Assembly (NCBI RefSeq): GCF_030651995.1
Contig: NZ_JAUSBN010000044.1
Location: 1 to 60,529 of the forward strand
Source of the DNA: Reyranella sp.
GTDB taxonomy: Bacteria > Pseudomonadota > Alphaproteobacteria > Reyranellales > Reyranellaceae
Direction of reading: 5' to 3'
Length of the DNA: 60,529 bases
Below are positions 59,214 to 60,529 of the stretch, piece by piece. Numbering within the stretch: the first letter of the stretch is position 1; every line of letters starts with the position of its first letter. The position numbers and the translations under genes were made by a program. The notes under the pieces are model-generated. The model was not told the DNA's origin. It worked only from the letters and a program-made list of their open reading frames with translations, and ran no database searches.

Positions 59214-60134
59214 ATGATGATGCTGATGACGGTGAGCGATCTGCCGCTCGAGAGGATCGCGCGCGGCAAGGTGCGCGATGTCTATGCGGTGGATGCGGAA
59301 CGGCTGTTGCTGGTCGCGACCGACCGGGTGAGCGCCTACGACGTGGTGATGGCCGAGCCCATCCCGCACAAGGGCGCCGTGCTGACCCAGGTCAGCGCCT
59401 GGTGGTTCCGCCAGCTGGGCGACATCGTCGACCATCACATGATCTCGGCCGACGCCGACGAGATCATCGCCGCGGTGCCCGCCCTGAAGGGTCACCGCGC
59501 CGAGATCGCCGGGCGCGCCATGCTCTGCCGGCGCGGCACGGTCTTCCCGATCGAATGCGTGGTCCGCGGCTACATCACCGGATCGGCCTGGCGGGAATAT
59601 GCCAAGGCCGGGACCCTGGCCGGCGAGACCCTGCCCGAGGGCCTGAAGGAGAGCGGCCGCCTCGATCCGCCGATCTTCAGCCCGGCGACCAAGGCCGAGA
59701 GCGGCCACGACGAGAACATCACCATCGCGCAGATGCGGAACGCGCTGGGCACCGAGGTCACGGCCGAGCTCGAAAGGCTGACCCGGCTCGTCTACACGCG
59801 CGGCCGCGATGTCGCCCTGAAGCAGGGCATCATCATCGCCGACACCAAGTTCGAGTTCGGCCGCACCGCCGATGGCAGGATCCTGCTGATCGACGAGGTG
59901 ATGACGCCGGATTCCTCGCGCTTCTGGCCGCTCGACGGTTACGAGGAGGGGCGGTCGCAACCCAGCTTCGACAAGCAGCCGCTGCGCGACTGGCTCGATG
60001 TCGAGCGCCATGCCGGCCGCTGGAACGGCGAGGCGCCGGCGCCCCGGCTGCCCGCGGAGGTCGTGGAGGCGACCAGCAAGCGGTACCTCGAGGCCTACCG
60101 GCGGCTGACCGGCGCCGAACTCACGGTGTCGTAG
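59214..60134 (+). CDS. purC: Phosphoribosylaminoimidazole-succinocarboxamide synthase
   Basis: 306 residues; SAICAR synthetase of purine biosynthesis. Motifs: [59 protein letters not shown] and TPDSSRFW. Start ATG 59214 is preceded by GAGG of repeat copy E at proper spacing; further ATGs at 59217 and 59226 are alternatives. The terminal block [20 protein letters not shown] fits the eukaryote-like PurC subgroup with a longer chain than the E. coli enzyme. Confidence 0.95.
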   Translation: MMMLMTVSDLPLERIARGKVRDVYAVDAERLLLVATDRVSAYDVVMAEPIPHKGAVLTQVSAWWFRQLGDIVDHHMISADADEIIAAVPALKGHRAEIAGRAMLCRRGTVFPIECVVRGYITGSAWREYAKAGTLAGETLPEGLKESGRLDPPIFSPATKAESGHDENITIAQMRNALGTEVTAELERLTRLVYTRGRDVALKQGIIIADTKFEFGRTADGRILLIDEVMTPDSSRFWPLDGYEEGRSQPSFDKQPLRDWLDVERHAGRWNGEAPAPRLPAEVVEATSKRYLEAYRRLTGAELTVS

Positions 60135-60212
60135 AACCTGCTTGTCCTCCCCCGACATGCGGGAGAGGACAAGCGCAAAGCGACATAAGGGCCTCGAACT
60201 GTGGCAGCCGGT

Positions 60213-60529
60213 TCAGAGTTCCAGGCGCCGCAGTCGGAGTGCGTTTCCGATGACGCTGACCGAACTCAGCGCCATGGCGGCGGCGGCGAAGATGGGGCTG
60301 AGGGTAATTCCGAAGAGCGGATAGAGAACGCCTGCCGCCACCGGCACACCGGCCGCGTTGTAGACGAAGGCGAAGAACAGGTTCTGCCGGATGTTGGCCA
60401 TCGTTGCCCGGGAGAGATCGCGGGCGCGGGCGATGCCCAGCAGGTCGCCCTTCACCAGGGTAATGCCTGCACTCTCGATGGCGATGTCGGTGCCGGTGCC
60501 CATGGCGATGCCGACATCGGCGGCGGCCA
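60213..60529 (-). CDS. P1B-type metal-translocating ATPase (CopA-like), 3' end (runs off window end)
   Basis: About 105 C-terminal residues read from the window edge. They include [20 protein letters not shown] (P-domain hinge region), [20 protein letters not shown] and the final [20 protein letters not shown], containing the M-x2-S-S motif of Cu-exporting ATPases. The N-terminal part with the CPC site lies outside the window. Substrate Cu+ or Ag+ is inferred. Confidence 0.9.
   Translation of the reverse strand, partial: AAADVGIAMGTGTDIAIESAGITLVKGDLLGIARARDLSRATMANIRQNLFFAFVYNAAGVPVAAGVLYPLFGITLSPIFAAAAMALSSVSVIGNALRLRRLEL

Noticed and set aside
1..60529. CRISPR arrays, rRNA operons or complete tRNA genes
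   Set aside because: No regularly spaced short direct repeats and no convincing RNA gene sequences were seen on either strand.

Overview
The window is high-GC DNA (mostly strong G/C wobble codons, long shadow frames) from an alphaproteobacterium. The gene families (livHMGF with PrpD and PuuE-type neighbours, VUT transporter, DUF4142, cyo quinol oxidase, hmu operon, SrfB/SrfC) and a dispersed palindromic repeat would fit Bradyrhizobium- or Reyranella-like bacteria. That placement is inference; no rRNA or other marker gene is present.

Layout. 1-8.3 kb: tail of an IS30-type transposase, an RND efflux pair, a secreted TPR protein with a Kazal-like tail, a universal stress protein, a DUF442 phosphatase-like protein and a VUT (queuosine-precursor type) transporter. 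8.3-13.4 kb: DUF4142 protein, queC, a CBS protein, then a tightly overlapping four-gene run (SDR, P1 peptidase, crcB, HI0933 flavoprotein). 13.5-17.1 kb: a CoA-transferase gene broken by an in-frame TAG, a methylmalonyl-CoA-decarboxylase-like gene, then a scar in which a second copy of the livF 3' end, a methyltransferase gene and a truncated integrase lie against intact livF. 17.1-25.3 kb (minus strand): two PuuE-type polysaccharide deacetylases, a MmgE/PrpD protein and a complete Liv-type ABC transporter. Xanthine-dehydrogenase-like xdhAB is divergent from it (25.4-29.1 kb). 29-33.2 kb: TetR regulator with two operator-like sites, glyoxalase-fold protein, SDR, GNAT, a Coq4-like metal-motif protein and a 5'-truncated thiolase. 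33.3-38.1 kb: cyoABCD and small membrane proteins. 38.3-48.3 kb (minus): a six-gene operon built around SrfB (actin-fold ATPase) and SrfC (P-loop GTPase-like), with two paralogous SrfA-like membrane proteins, a Sel1 membrane protein and a secreted protein. 48.4-55.5 kb (minus): a haem uptake operon hemP-hmuR-tonB-hmuS-hmuT-hmuU-hmuV behind a strong Fur-box-like palindrome shared with three small divergent genes. 56.7-60.5 kb: kup, a carboxymuconolactone-decarboxylase-family gene, purC and the 3' end of a P1B-type ATPase.

The most interesting system is the srf operon. An ASKHA ATPase and a GTPase-like protein are encoded back to back with two membrane proteins that share a collinear N-terminal domain but differ at the C terminus, which suggests an envelope-associated nucleotide-driven machine of unknown function. 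Other notable points are the livF/integrase scar, several decayed genes (CoA transferase, thiolase, integrase), two SDR proteins without the catalytic Tyr, a TerB-like/Coq4-like fusion, and five copies of a ~105-135 bp palindromic repeat, one of which appears to supply the purC ribosome-binding site.
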